Shown: one piece after another, positions 39,622 through 49,278 of the stretch
How positions within the stretch are numbered: the stretch's first letter is position 1
How the letters are laid out: each line of letters begins with the position of its first letter
Assembly (NCBI RefSeq): GCF_014084105.1
Contig: NZ_CP048289.1
Location: 4,969,922-5,033,921 of the forward strand
Origin: Streptacidiphilus sp. P02-A3a
GTDB lineage: Bacteria > Actinomycetota > Actinomycetes > Streptomycetales > Streptomycetaceae
Direction of reading: 5' to 3'
Length of the DNA stretch: 64,000 nucleotides
Notes under the pieces: model-generated
What the model was told of the DNA's origin: nothing
The model's database searches: none
The model's input: the letters and a program-made list of their open reading frames with translations, nothing else
Made by a program: the position numbers and the translations under genes

Positions 39622-39640
39622 TTGACATGACCAGAGGTCA
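39622..39640 (+). promoter_or_regulatory. Shared operator and -35 of the sugar transport operon
   Basis: TTGACA (39622-39627) overlaps GACATGACCAGAGGTCA (39624-39640). A repressor here would block the -35. The only difference from the GH16-side site is T/A at the central position. The GntR protein encoded at the end of the operon is the natural candidate. Confidence 0.7.
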
Positions 39641-39736
39641 GGTGAGAGCGTCTGCCTCCAACAGCGGCCGCGGCGTCGGCCGGCCGCTTACGCGTACCCC
39701 TCACCTCCCCAGCCCCGCCCCCGAATCCCTCGCCCC

Positions 39737-39803
39737 GCCCCGCGGACCCCGCCCCGCGGACCCGGTTCCGCGGATCCCGTTCCGCGGACCCGGTTCCGCG
39801 GAC
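39737..39803. repeat. Short palindromic tandem repeats in the operon leader
   Basis: CCGCGGACCC / GGTTCCGCGGA units are repeated about five times. CCGCGG is itself palindromic, so the leader RNA can form several small hairpins before the ribosome binding site. Confidence 0.6.
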
Positions 39804-39838
39804 TTCATGCCTTGACCAAGGCCTCCTGGAGGATTGCC

Positions 39839-41140
39839 ATGCGCACCAGATCCCTCGCCGTGTGTGTCACCGCCGCGGCGGCACTGTCGTTGGCCGGCTG
39901 CGGCAGCGGCGGGCCCGCCCACGGCACGACCGCGGGCGGGCCCGCCAAGGCCGCGACGCTGACGGTGTGGCTGATGGACGGCGACCTGAGCGCCCAGGCC
40001 ACCGCCGCGATCAACGCCGCGTTCGAGAAGGCCACCGGCGCCAAGGCCGACGTCCAGATCCAGCAGTGGGCGAACATCAACACCAAGATCAGCACCGCGC
40101 TGGCGCAGAACGACCCGCCGGACGTCATCGAGATCGGCAACACCGACGTCCCGCTGTTCGCCGCCACCGGCGCGCTCAGCGACATCACCGCCGACCAGGC
40201 CTCCCTGTCCGCCGGGCAGAGCTGGCTGCCGGGCCTGCTGGGACCGGCCACCGTGGAGGGCAAGGTCTACGCCGCGCCGCTGTTCGCCGGCAACCGCGCG
40301 GTGATCTACAACAAGGCCCTGTGGGCCCGGGCCGGGATCACCACCGCCCCCACCAGCTTCACCCAGCTCACCGCCGACCTGGACGCGATCAGGGCCAAGA
40401 ACCCCCAGCCCGGGTTCTCCGCCTTCAACTTCCCCGGCCAGTACTGGTACGGCGCACTGCAGTTCGTCTGGGACGCGGGCGGCCAACTGGCCACCGAGAG
40501 CAACGGCAGGTGGACCGGCGCGCTGGACTCCCCCGCCGCCCAGCAGGGACTGCGGGCCTGGAAGAGCTTCCAGAACAGCTACTCCGCCCCCGCCTCGCGC
40601 AACGTGGACACCAAGTCCCCGGACCAGGCCGCGATGTTCGCCTCCGGCAAGACCGCCACCATCTTGGACACCAGCATCAACACCGTCCTGAAGGACAACC
40701 CCGCCCTCAAGGGCCAGATCGGGACGTTCCCGTTCCCCAGCGCCACCACCCCCGGCCGCAACCAGCCGGTCTTCCTGGGCGGCTCCGACCTGGCGATCGC
40801 CGCCAAGAGCGCCAACCAGGCCCTGGCCCTGGCCTACCTCAAAGCCGCCACCAGCACGGCCGTGCAGACCAGCGCCATCGTCGGCATCGACGGCTGGACC
40901 CCGGTCTCCACCCAGCTGATCGACTCCACCCAGGCCGGCCTGCCACCCACCTCGGCCGCGTTCTTCCAGGCGGCCAAGAGCAGCGTGGCCACCCCGGCCA
41001 CCCCCGGCTGGGCCACCATCGAAAGCGACGCGTCGATCAACACCTTCTTCGCCGACATCGCCACCGGCCGCACCAGCGTCGCGCAGGCCGCCGCGAGCTT
41101 CGACGCCCACCTCGACCAGGCCCTCAACGCCTCCCAGTGA
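39839..41140 (+). CDS. Sugar ABC transporter substrate-binding lipoprotein (SBP_bac_1)
   Basis: A 433-residue family-1 binding protein. Lipobox LSLAGC, then the mature domain LTVWLMDGDLSAQATAAINA, DVIEIGNTDVPLFAATGALS and NRAVIYNKALWARAGI. Resembles binding proteins for cellobiose/chitobiose-type disaccharides (NgcE/DasA group) by genomic context with GH20 and GntR. ATG follows GGAGG. It is the last intact gene before the frameshifted region. Confidence 0.9.
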   Translation: MRTRSLAVCVTAAAALSLAGCGSGGPAHGTTAGGPAKAATLTVWLMDGDLSAQATAAINAAFEKATGAKADVQIQQWANINTKISTALAQNDPPDVIEIGNTDVPLFAATGALSDITADQASLSAGQSWLPGLLGPATVEGKVYAAPLFAGNRAVIYNKALWARAGITTAPTSFTQLTADLDAIRAKNPQPGFSAFNFPGQYWYGALQFVWDAGGQLATESNGRWTGALDSPAAQQGLRAWKSFQNSYSAPASRNVDTKSPDQAAMFASGKTATILDTSINTVLKDNPALKGQIGTFPFPSATTPGRNQPVFLGGSDLAIAAKSANQALALAYLKAATSTAVQTSAIVGIDGWTPVSTQLIDSTQAGLPPTSAAFFQAAKSSVATPATPGWATIESDASINTFFADIATGRTSVAQAAASFDAHLDQALNASQ

Positions 41141-41142
41141 CC

Positions 41143-42103
41143 ATGACCACCTCCACCGCCCCGCGCCCCGGACGCGCCGCCGACCCCCGCCCGCCGGCCG
41201 GCGCCCGGCCCCCGCGCCGCCGCCGCCCCGGCACCGCACTGCCGTACCTGCTGCTGGCGCCCGCCGCCGCCGTACTGGCCCTGGTCCTGGGCTACCCCCT
41301 GGTCCGCCTGGTACTGATCTCCTTCCAGGACTACGGGCTGCGCGCGCTGTTCACCGGCGTCGTGCCCTGGACCGGCTGGTCCAACTACCGCGCCGTCTGT
41401 CCGACCCGCACCTGGTCCCGGTCCTGCTGCGCACCGCCGGGTTCTGCGCCGCCCTGGTCACCGGAACCCTGTGACCGGCATGCTGGTCGCGCTGATGCTC
41501 GCGCCCTGGGCCGGCGCATGCGCACCGCGGTCACCTTGTGCCTGATCGCCGCCTGGGCGGTACCCACGTCGCCTCCACCTGGTGTGGCAGTGGCTGTTCC
41601 AACCCGTCTACGGCGTCGTCAACTGGCTGCTGACACCAGACCGCGCTGTTCGGCGACCTGACCCAGCGCGACTGGACCACCTCGCCCGCCTCGGCCTTCA
41701 CCCTGGTGTGGCTGCTGGTGGTATGGCAGTCGGTACGTTCGTGGCACTGACCCTGCACGCCGGCCTGTCACAGATCCCGCGCACCTACTACGAGGCCGCC
41801 GCCCTGGACGGCGCGGGCCCGCTGACCGTGTTCCGGGTGATCACCGTGCCGTTCCTGCGCCCGATCCTGGGACTGGTCGCGATCTTGTCGGTGATCTGGG
41901 ACTTCAACGTCTTCAACCAGATCTGGATCCTCACCCAAGGCGGCCCCAACAGGGCACCACCACCCTGGGCATCTGGTCCTTCACCACCCTTCAGCAGCAA
42001 CTCCCTGGGACAGGGCGCCGCCATCGCGGTCGTCTCGGTCCTGCTGCTGCTCGCCTGACCGCCCTGTACGTGCCGACTGGCACGGTCGGGAGAAGACCTG
42101 TGA
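41143..42103 (+). pseudogene. Sugar ABC transporter permease (MalF type), multiply frameshifted
   Basis: Piecing frames together gives a normal MalF-type permease: LPYLLLAPAAAVLALVLGYP, then (after a -1 near 41397) VLSDPHLVPVLLRTAGFCAA, WLFQPVYGVVNWLL, and the coupling loop YYEAAALDGAGPLTVFRVIT. At least eight single-base indels interrupt it (near 41397, 41471, 41502, 41568, 41579, 41636, 41735, 41953, 42055). No codon is otherwise degraded, so either very recent decay or sequence error. Confidence 0.75.
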
Positions 42104-42958
42104 ACACCACCCCCCGCCCCCGCCCCATCCGCGCCGGCCCCGCGCCCGGCGGCGGCTGCTGAACAGCGCCGCCGTCCTGTTCTGCCTCCTGTGGGCGTTC
42201 CCCGTGTACTGGATGGTCGACACCGCGTTCAAGCCCTACCGGGACATCCTCAGCACCACCCCCCGCTTCTGGCCGTTCCCGTTCACCCTGGCCAACTTCA
42301 CCGACGCGGTCCGCAAACCCGGCTTCGCCACCGACCTGGCCAACAGCGCGGTAGTGACCGGCGCGGTGGTCGCGGCCTCGGTCGTCCTGGCGTTCCTCGC
42401 GGCCGTCGCCCTGACCCGGTTCCGGTTCCGGGGCAGACACGGCTTCCTGATCGCGGTCCTGGTCGTGCAGATGGTCCCGCAACCCGCCCTGCTGATCCCC
42501 GTCTTCCTCAGCTCAAGAGCACCGACCTGCTGAACAACCTCCTCGGCCTGGTACTGACCTACCTCGCCATGGTGCTGCCGTTCACCATCTGGACCCTGCG
42601 CGGGTTCTGCACGGCATCCCGGTGGAACTGGAGGAAGCCGCGATGCTCGACGGCGCCGGCCGCCTCACGATCATCCGCACCATACTGCTGCCCCTGGTCA
42701 TGCCCGGCCTGATCGCCACCAGCGTGTTCGCGTTCATCACCGCCTGGAACGACTACCTGTTCGCCTACGTGCTGATGAAAGACCAGAGCCACTACACCCT
42801 GCCGGTATGGCTGGTCTCCTTCAGCACCAGCACCGGCACCGACTACGGCGGCCTGATCGCCGCCTCCACCCTGTTCGCCCTGCCCCGTCGTGGTCTTCTT
42901 CATGCTCATCCAACGCCGCCTGGTCGCCGGCATGACCGCCGGCGCCGTCAAAGACTGA
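42100..42958 (+). pseudogene. Sugar ABC transporter permease (MalG type), frameshifted
   Basis: GTG at 42100 overlaps the first permease's stop. Combined frames give WAFPVYWMVDTAFKPYRDIL, VVQMVPQPALLIPVFLQLKS, LEEAAMLDGAGRLTIIRTIL (EAA loop) and ITAWNDYLFAYVLMKDQSHY. Indels occur near 42150, 42507, 42608 and an insertion near 42885. Otherwise a standard inner-membrane partner for the MalF-type subunit. Confidence 0.75.
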
Positions 42959-42969
42959 CCACCCACCCC

Positions 42970-43092
42970 CACCCCCGTCCCGCGCCCCGCCCCGTCCCGC
43001 CCGTTCCGTCCCGCGCCCCGCCCCGTCCCGCCCGTCCCGTCCCGCGCCCCGCCCGTCCCGCCCGTCCCGTCCCGCGTCCCGTTCCGTTCCGC
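42970..43092. repeat. CCCGTCCCGCGCCCCG tandem repeats between permease and GH20 genes
   Basis: Repeats of CCGTCCCGCGCCCCGCC and CCCGCCCGTCCCGT fill the whole ~120-bp spacer up to the GH20 ribosome binding site (GAAAGG). The plus strand is almost free of A. Confidence 0.75.
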
Positions 43093-43115
43093 CGCAGCGC
43101 ACCGAAAGGCAACCG

Positions 43116-44785
43116 ATGATCGTCCCGCGTCCCACCGAACTCACCCCGCACCCCGGGAGGTTCGTCATCGGCCCCCAGCTCCACCTGGACGCCGGACCCG
43201 GGACCGAGCAAGCCGCCGAACTGCTCGCCGGATACCTCGGCCGCGGACGGACCCGCAGCGCCACCGGCCCGCGGATCGAACTGTCCCTGTCCCCACCCAC
43301 CCCCACCACCACCGCATCAACCAGAACCACCGGAACCAACGGAGCAAACGGAACCACCGGAACGAACGGAACGAACGGGTCGAACGGGTCGAACGGGGGC
43401 GAGCGGGGTGATCGGGTCGACCGCCGCGCAGGGCTACCTGCTGCGGATCCGCCCCGACCTGGTCACCTTGTCCGCGCCCGCCACCGCCGGCCTCCTCAAC
43501 GGCGTCCAGACACTGCGGCAACTACTGCCGCCGGCCGCCCTGGACCCGGCCGGCGCCCGCCCGACCACTGGTGGTGGCCCTGCCTGGACATCCGCGACCA
43601 GCCCCGCCTGGCCTGGCGCGGCGCACTGCTGGACGTCGCCCGGCACTTCCTGCCCCTGGAGTTCCTGTACCGCTTCGTCGACGAACTGGCCCTGCACAAA
43701 CTCAACGTCTTCCAACTGCACCTGAACGACGACCAGGGCTGGGCGGATCGAGATCGACGGCCTGCCGCGACTGACCGAAGTCGGCGCCTGGCGCACCGAG
43801 TCCGCCCTGGGCCCAGGCCCCACGGTACCCGGCAACGGCACCCCCACGGCGGCTACTTACACCCAGGCCGAACTACGCGGCCTGGTCTCCTACGCCCGCG
43901 GCCGCGGCGTCAGCATCGTCCCGGAGATCACCATGCCCGGACACGCCCGCGCCGTCCTGGCCGCCTACCCCCACCTGGGCAACCACCCGACCGCGCACTG
44001 CCGTATGGACCAACTGGGGCATCAGCGAGACATCTTGGCCGTCAGCGACCAGGCCCTGGACTTCTGCCGCCAGGTACTGGCCCAGACCATGGACGTCTTC
44101 CCCTCCGCTACCTGCACATCGGCGGCGACGAATGCCCCACCGTCCAGTGGCAGCACGACCCCCTGGCCCGCGAACGGACCCGGCAACTGGGCCTGGCCGC
44201 CCCCGCCGAACTGCACGGCTGGTTCCTACGGCAGATGCAGCAGTACGTGACCCACCACGGACGCCGGGCCATCGCCTGGGACGAGAAGGGCTACGCCGCG
44301 AACACCCCCCACCCGGACTCGCCCTGACCGCCTGGCGCGACCAGGCACACGGAGCACAAGCCATCGCCCGCGGCCACCAAGTCGTGATCGCACCCCACCT
44401 GTCCACCTACTTCGACTACCCCCAGAGCAACGACCCCACCGAACCCCAAGGACAACCCGGACACACCGTCACCCTCGCCGACGTCTACGCCTTCGACCCC
44501 CTGGCCGGATACTACCCACCGCCGACCCCGCCGCCCCCCACCCCACCCCCGGCGTCCTGGGCACCAAGCACAACTGTGGACCGAGTACGCCCCCACCCCC
44601 GAACACGTCACCTACCTCACTACCCACGACTGTGCGCACTGGCCGAAGTCGCCTGGACCAGCGGCCCACGCGACCTCACCCAGTTCCAGACCCGACTGGC
44701 CCACCACAACCAACGCCTCAACGCCCTGGGCCTGACCCCCCGCCGCCCACCCCCGCGCCCACCGCGCCCACCCTGGGACGATGAA
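43116..44785 (+). pseudogene. GH20 beta-N-acetylhexosaminidase, multiply frameshifted
   Basis: Across frames: MIVPRPTELTPHPGRFVIGP (GH20b N-domain), LRIRPDLVTLSAPATAGLLN, RGALLDVARHFLPLEFLYRF, LNVFQLHLNDDQGW, YARGRGVSIVPEITMPGHAR, and the catalytic pair in LHIGGDECPTVQWQ. It would release GlcNAc from chito-oligosaccharides in the cytoplasm (no signal peptide). At least ten indels are present. A Gly-Thr-Asn/Gly-Ser-Asn insert (TTGTNGANGTTGTNGTNGSN) encoded by 43319-43400 splits the N-terminal domain, unusual for GH20. Confidence 0.75.
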
Positions 44786-44788
44786 CAG

Positions 44789-45530
44789 GTGACCAGCAGC
44801 GACAAGACCCCACCCGGGCCACCACCAAACGAGACCTCGTACGCGCACACCTCCTCGAAGTGATCGAGAAATCAGGCCCCGGCACCAGCCTGGCCCCCGA
44901 ACGCGACCTCGCCGCCCGCCTCAAAGTCTCCCGCCCCACCATCCGCGCCGCCGTCGAAGAACTGACCCGCAGCGGCCTCCTGGTACGCCAACACGGCCGC
45001 GGCACCTTCACCAGCCCCCACAAAGTCACCCAGGAGATGTCCGGCACCACCACCAACGCCCTCGCCGTCCCCCCGCCGAAGGCGACTGGACCAGCCGCGT
45101 CGTCCAATTCACCACCGCCCCCGCAGGCCCCCACCGCGCCACCCGACTCGGCCTGGCCACCACCGCCCCCGTCTACGAATCGTCCGAGTCCGCAACGTCG
45201 ACGACGAACCCATCGCCATCGAACGACTCGAACTACCCGCCGACCTCGTCCCGGCCTGACCCCCCAAGACATGGAAAGCGGCAACTTCTACCAACTCCTA
45301 CGCGAGCGCCACCACATCATCGTCATGGACGCCATCCAAACCCTGGAACCCTCCGTCACCAACCCCCAACAAGCCGACCTCATGGACGTCCCCGTCTACT
45401 CCCCCATCCTCCAAGTCGAACGCACCACCCGAGACACCACCGCCGCACCGTCGAATACGCCCAATCCGTCTACCGCGGCGACCGCTACCGCATCACCTCC
45501 AAACTCCGCTTCGACGCCTCCTCCGGCTAA
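44789..45530 (+). pseudogene. GntR/HutC-family regulator, frameshifted
   Basis: Combined frames: KRDLVRAHLLEVIEKSGPGT, LAPERDLAARLKVSRPTIRA, AVEELTRSGLLVRQHGRGTF (GntR wHTH), then a UTRA effector domain with VYELVRVRNVDDEPIAIERL, NFYQLLRERHHIIVMDAIQT and YRGDRYRITSKLRFDASSG at the end. Indels are near 44813, 45078, 45179, 45252 and 45447. Likely the repressor of this glycan locus, acting at the duplicated 17-bp operator and sensing an amino-sugar phosphate. Confidence 0.75.
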
Positions 45531-46046
45531 CCACCCCACCACCACCAGACCCACACCACACAACCAAAACAAGAACACCAGCACACACCACAAGACCGGC
45601 ACCAGTACAGCGGCAAACCACAGCAGAGCCCCCCGCACACAGCAGAGGAACCCGCGACCCCAACAGCCGACACCCCACGAAAACCCCGCACCAGTGAACC
45701 ACCACCCAGCACCCGGCACCCGGCACCCGGCACCCGGCACCCACCGTGCCAGGCACGCGAACCGGACCGACCCACCACCGCGCCACCACCGGCACACCAC
45801 CAAGGCCGACAGCACCACCGTCGAACCCGGCCACACCCGACCACTGGAACAGGACACACCAGCCCGCACCGCCATCCCCACCGAGGCCAGACCGCACAGG
45901 GCAACGCGTTCCCCCGCCCGTGCGCACTGACAGCCCACACCACCCCTACACCCCCAACGCCCCCTGACCCCAGGGCCCCGGGGCGCCAGGGCGCCGGGGG
46001 TCAGGGGGGTCAGAGGTCCCGGGGGGTTCCTCGGGTGCCGCGGGGG
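45531..46046. other. C/A-rich intergenic region with heptamer repeats
   Basis: Over 500 bp in which the plus strand is mainly C and A and nearly devoid of T. It contains (CACCCGG)n at 45711-45742. No start/ribosome-binding-site combination supports a gene. The open frames crossing it are by-products of the skew. Confidence 0.45.
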
Positions 46047-46457
46047 TCAGCCGCGGGTGCCCAGGGCGGCCGTCGCGAAGGCGTGGTCCTGCCCGGGGCG
46101 CCACCACCCACACCCAGCGCACCGACCAAGCGGCCCTCACGGCGGATCGGAACACCCCCGCGATGAACAGCAGCGGCGGTCCAACCCGGTCGGCAGGGTA
46201 TGGAACACACCACCGGGCTGTACCGCCTCGACCAGGTCAGCGGTCGCGCAATCCAACTGAAGAGCGGTATAGGCCTTACGGGTACTGGTCTCCCCCGAGA
46301 TCAACACCGCCCGCTCATCACGGCGAAAAGCAAGCAGATGCCCACCGGCATCCACGACAGTGACACTGACCGCGACCCCAGCAGCGTCCGCAGCCATACG
46401 AGCAGCCACGATCAACTGCTCCGCATCAGCGGCAGTAAGGGCGACATGGACGTTCAT
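46047..46457 (-). pseudogene. HbpS/GlcG-type heme-binding protein, frameshifted
   Basis: First frame: TAADAEQLIVAARMAADAAG, VSVTVVDAGGHLLAFRRDER, STRKAYTALQLDCATADLVE. After shifts near 46180-46165 and 46100 it continues VPIRREGRLVGALGVGGGAP then DHAFATAALGTRG-stop. This is the complete ~135-residue HbpS/GlcG (DUF336) domain, which binds heme or cobalamin-like ligands. Three single-base deletions, each in a G run. Confidence 0.7.
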
Positions 46458-46549
46458 AACAGCAACTCCCGTGCAGTAGACAGCCGATCAACCCGTGACA
46501 GCGGATCGTCAGCGATAAGCGATAAGTAACCGATAGACAGCGGTACATG

Positions 46550-46608
46550 GCCGGTGGTGGGTGGCCGGTGGCCGGTGGCCGGTGGTGGTGGTCAGTGGTG
46601 GGTGGGGG
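46550..46608. repeat. GGTGGCCGGTGGCCGGT tandem repeats
   Basis: Short GGTGGCC units followed by GGTGGTGGT runs at the 3' end of the MFS gene, covering its last codons and stop. Confidence 0.6.
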
Positions 46609-47799
46609 TGCGCGGAGCGGGGGCGGCGACAGCGGGTGGGGTGCTGGTCCGGGCAGGAGCGCGGCGCTCCAGGGCGGCCGACCACACGGCCACACCCAGG
46701 GCCGCCACCGCCATGACCGCACCGACCCAGTTCGGCGCGGTGTAACCGAGACCGGCGCTGATCACCACACCGCCCAGCCACGCCGAGAGCGCGTTGCCGA
46801 GGTTGAACGCACCGATGTTGACAGCCGACGCCAGCGTCGGCGCGCCATGAGCCTGATCCAGGACCCGCTTTTGCAACGGCGGAACGGTAGCGAAGCCCAA
46901 CGCCCCCACCAGCACGATCGTGACCGCCGCCGCGACCTTGTCATGAGCGGTGACAGTGAACAACGCCAGCACCACAGCCAACCCACCGAGCGCGACACAG
47001 AGCATCGGCATCAGCGCACGGTCGGCATACCGACCACCCACAAGGTTGCCCAGGAACATACCGACACCGAACAGCACCAGCAGCCAGGTCACCGCCCCCT
47101 GCCCGTACCCGGCGACGTGGACCATCATCGGCGAGATATAGGTGATCGCGGCGAACACACCACCGAACCCGAGCACCGTCATCACCATCGCCAACACCAC
47201 CTGCGGATTACCCAACGCGGCCACCTCCCCACGCAGATCCACACCCTCAGGGCGGGGCAGCACCGGCACCCACCGGGCGATACCCAAAAGCCCCACCACA
47301 CCGAACACCGCGACCATCACGAAAGTGGCACGCCAACCCGCGACCTGCCCGATGAAAGTACCCAACGGCACCCCCACGATGTTGGCGACCGTCAACCCGG
47401 TGAACACCGTCGCGATCGCCCCCGCCCTCCTGCCCGGAGCCACCAACCCGGCCGCGACCACCGAACCGATACCGAAGAACGCACCATGAGCCAACGAGGC
47501 CACCACACGGCCGACAAGCATCCACCCGAAACCCGGCGCGAACGCCGACAACAGGTTACCGACCGTGAACAACCCCATCAACACCATCAACATCCGCTTG
47601 CGGCCGACCCTGGCACCCACCACAGCCATCAACGGCGCCCCGACCACCACCCCAGCGCATAGCCACTGACCAGCAGACCCGCGGTAGGAATCGCGACCCC
47701 ATAACCCCCCGCGATCTGCGGCAGCAGACCCATCACCACGAACTCAGTGGTACCGATCCCGAAAGCCCCGACAGCCAGAGCAAACAACGCCAGCGGCAT
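46592..47799 (-). pseudogene. MFS transporter (DHA1 type), one frameshift
   Basis: N-terminal piece (ATG at 47799): LALFALAVGAFGIGTTEFVV, MGLLPQIAGGYGVAIPTAGL, LVSGYALG. After a one-base deletion in a G run near 47653: GAPLMAVVGARVGRKRMLMV through 12 predicted membrane segments to AVMAVAALGVAVWSAALERR. GTTEFVVMGLLP identifies the AraJ/NepI-like DHA1 subfamily (sugar or purine/drug efflux). Restoring one base gives a ~400-residue protein. Confidence 0.8.
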
Positions 47800-47807
47800 G
47801 ACACAAC

Positions 47808-47906
47808 CCTCCAAACAATTGCCCCCGCGCCTTACAACCCACCACAATAGTTGCAACCGCCGCATACTTGCAAACGCAACGATTGCAGGCGCTGTATGTT
47901 TGGAGG
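47808..47906. promoter_or_regulatory. Divergent promoter region with MarR-type sites
   Basis: TTGCAA occurs at 47851 and 47868 (each followed by xCG), and TTGCAG at 47883, spaced 15-17 bp. CCTCCAAAC (47808) and GTTTGGAGG (47898) form a wide inverted repeat. The minus-strand copy supplies the MFS ribosome binding site. Likely binding region of the MarR protein. Confidence 0.5.
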
Positions 47907-47995
47907 CAGACACAGCCGGCGCCGCACCATGAAGGACACCACCGAGGGACACCGCGACCAGTGTCGCGACAGGCGCCGCGGGAGAGGATGGAGCC

Positions 47996-48478
47996 ATGAC
48001 CGTCACCGACACGGCCGCCACCGGGCCCGCCCACGGCTGGAACGCCCTGGCACTGCTGCACGGCCGCATCGAGACCCATATCGAACACGCCCTGCAACAG
48101 CACCACGACCTCAGCGCGCGCGAATACTCCCTCCTGGACGTCCTCAGCCGCCAGCACAGCGGCGAAGGCGGCCACCTGCGAATGCACCAGGTCGCCGACG
48201 CCGTCATACTCAGCCAAAGCGCGACCACCCGCCTGGTCACCCGCCTGGAAGACCGCGCCCTACTCACCCGCTACCTGTGCGCGACCGACCGCCGCGGCAT
48301 CTACACCGACGTCACCCCCACCGGACTGACCCTCCTCACCCAAGCCCGCCCCACCCACGACACCGCCCTACGCCAAGCCCTCGACAACGCCGCAACCGAC
48401 CCCCGACTCGCCCCCTGGTCGACACCCTCGAAACCCTCACCCCACCCCCCACCCACTAACCCCCCACCCACCCGCTGA
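47996..48478 (+). CDS. MarR-family regulator with frameshifted C-terminus
   Basis: A MarR wHTH protein: REYSLLDVLSRQHSGEGGHL, RMHQVADAVILSQSATTRLV, TRLEDRALLTRYLCATDRRG, IYTDVTPTGLTLL. The expected ending LAPLVDTLETLTPPPTH is found in the +1 frame (stop 48457-48459). A single C deletion near 48415 changes the last ~20 residues to a Pro-rich tail. It is divergent from the MFS gene and probably represses it. Confidence 0.85.
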   Translation: MTVTDTAATGPAHGWNALALLHGRIETHIEHALQQHHDLSAREYSLLDVLSRQHSGEGGHLRMHQVADAVILSQSATTRLVTRLEDRALLTRYLCATDRRGIYTDVTPTGLTLLTQARPTHDTALRQALDNAATDPRLAPWSTPSKPSPHPPPTNPPPTR

Positions 48479-49223
48479 CCGCCCGCTGACCGCCCACCGC
48501 CCACCGCCCGGCGGAGGCGCAGGCACAGGCACAGGCGGAGGCGGAGGCGGAGGCGGAGGCGCGTGCCGCGCAACAGCGGCACGGCGTTGATTCAGGGGCA
48601 GGAGCTGGGTGACGTCACCGCGTCACCACCGGCCACGGTGGCGACCAGGGGTAGGCCACCGGCCACGGTGGCGGCCAGGGGTAGGCCACCGGCCACGGTG
48701 GCGGCCAGGGGTAGGCCACCGGCCACGGTGGCGGCCAGGGCAAGGGCCAGGGGTAGGGGTAGGGGTAGGCCACCGGCCACGGTGGCGACCAGGGCCAGGG
48801 GTAGGCCGTGGGCGTCGACGACGCGGTACGTGCCGCCGGTCCACCGGGCAGGGCCGGTCGCGTCACCGCCCCCCGGGGCCCGCGGGCGCGGTCCGTCGAC
48901 CCAGGCGCGGGACAGGCCGAGCACGCCGCCAGACCACGGCCCGGCGAGCAGGAGCCCATCGTGCCTACAGGTCCCGCCACCCGCCCGCCCCGCTCCATCC
49001 CGCGGCCGCGCCGGCAGGCCGTACCCGCACCGAAACCGAGCCCCCACGACACGAACCCCCACCGGATCCCGCTCCACCGCACGAAACCCAACCCACCCGG
49101 GACTGCCCGCCGATCGAGCCACCCGCACCCGCGATACCGAAACCACCGCCCCGCCACCGGCCACAGCGCCACACCCCGCCCCCGCCCCGCAGCCCTCGCG
49201 GGCCGCCCGGGTACGGAAAACGG
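48479..49223. other. Long intergenic region without a supported gene
   Basis: About 745 bp carrying AGGCGG/AGGCAC runs (48513-48560), a 30-bp tandem repeat array (48626-48810) and a GC-rich segment. A minus-strand frame reads GGTYRVVDAHGLPLALVATV just beyond the repeats and the repeats themselves encode GGLPLAATVA units, so a decayed coding tail cannot be excluded. No start or family supports it. Confidence 0.4.
48626..48810. repeat. 30-bp tandem repeat array
   Basis: Units of CCACCGGCCACGGTGGCGGC followed by CAGGGGTAGG begin at 48626, 48656, 48686 and 48716. After an irregular stretch with GGGGTA x3 a further unit starts near 48770. Each unit contains the inverted repeat CCACCG-GCCA-CGGTGG, so every unit can form a small hairpin. 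Units are nearly identical, differing mainly GCGGCC/GCGACC. Confidence 0.85.
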
Positions 49224-49256
49224 CGCTGGGCCCCGCGATGATCGCGGGGCCCAGCG
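49224..49256. terminator. Perfect 16-bp-stem terminator
   Basis: CGCTGGGCCCCGCGAT (49224-49239) and ATCGCGGGGCCCAGCG (49241-49256) are exact reverse complements around one base. It lies 23 bp past the stop of the minus-strand LamG gene. Confidence 0.75.
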
Positions 49257-49278
49257 TGACCGGCCTACCTCGTGACGG

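Noticed and set aside
39473..39640. DasR-type dre sites
   Set aside because: The half-sites point the opposite way (TGACC..GGTCA instead of TGGTC..GACCA), so the match is only superficial.
45746..45967. Small Pro/Thr-rich frame downstream of GntR
   Set aside because: Same compositional artefact; lies over heptamer repeats.
48626..48810. CRISPR array
   Set aside because: The 30-bp units abut one another without unique spacers and no cas genes are present.
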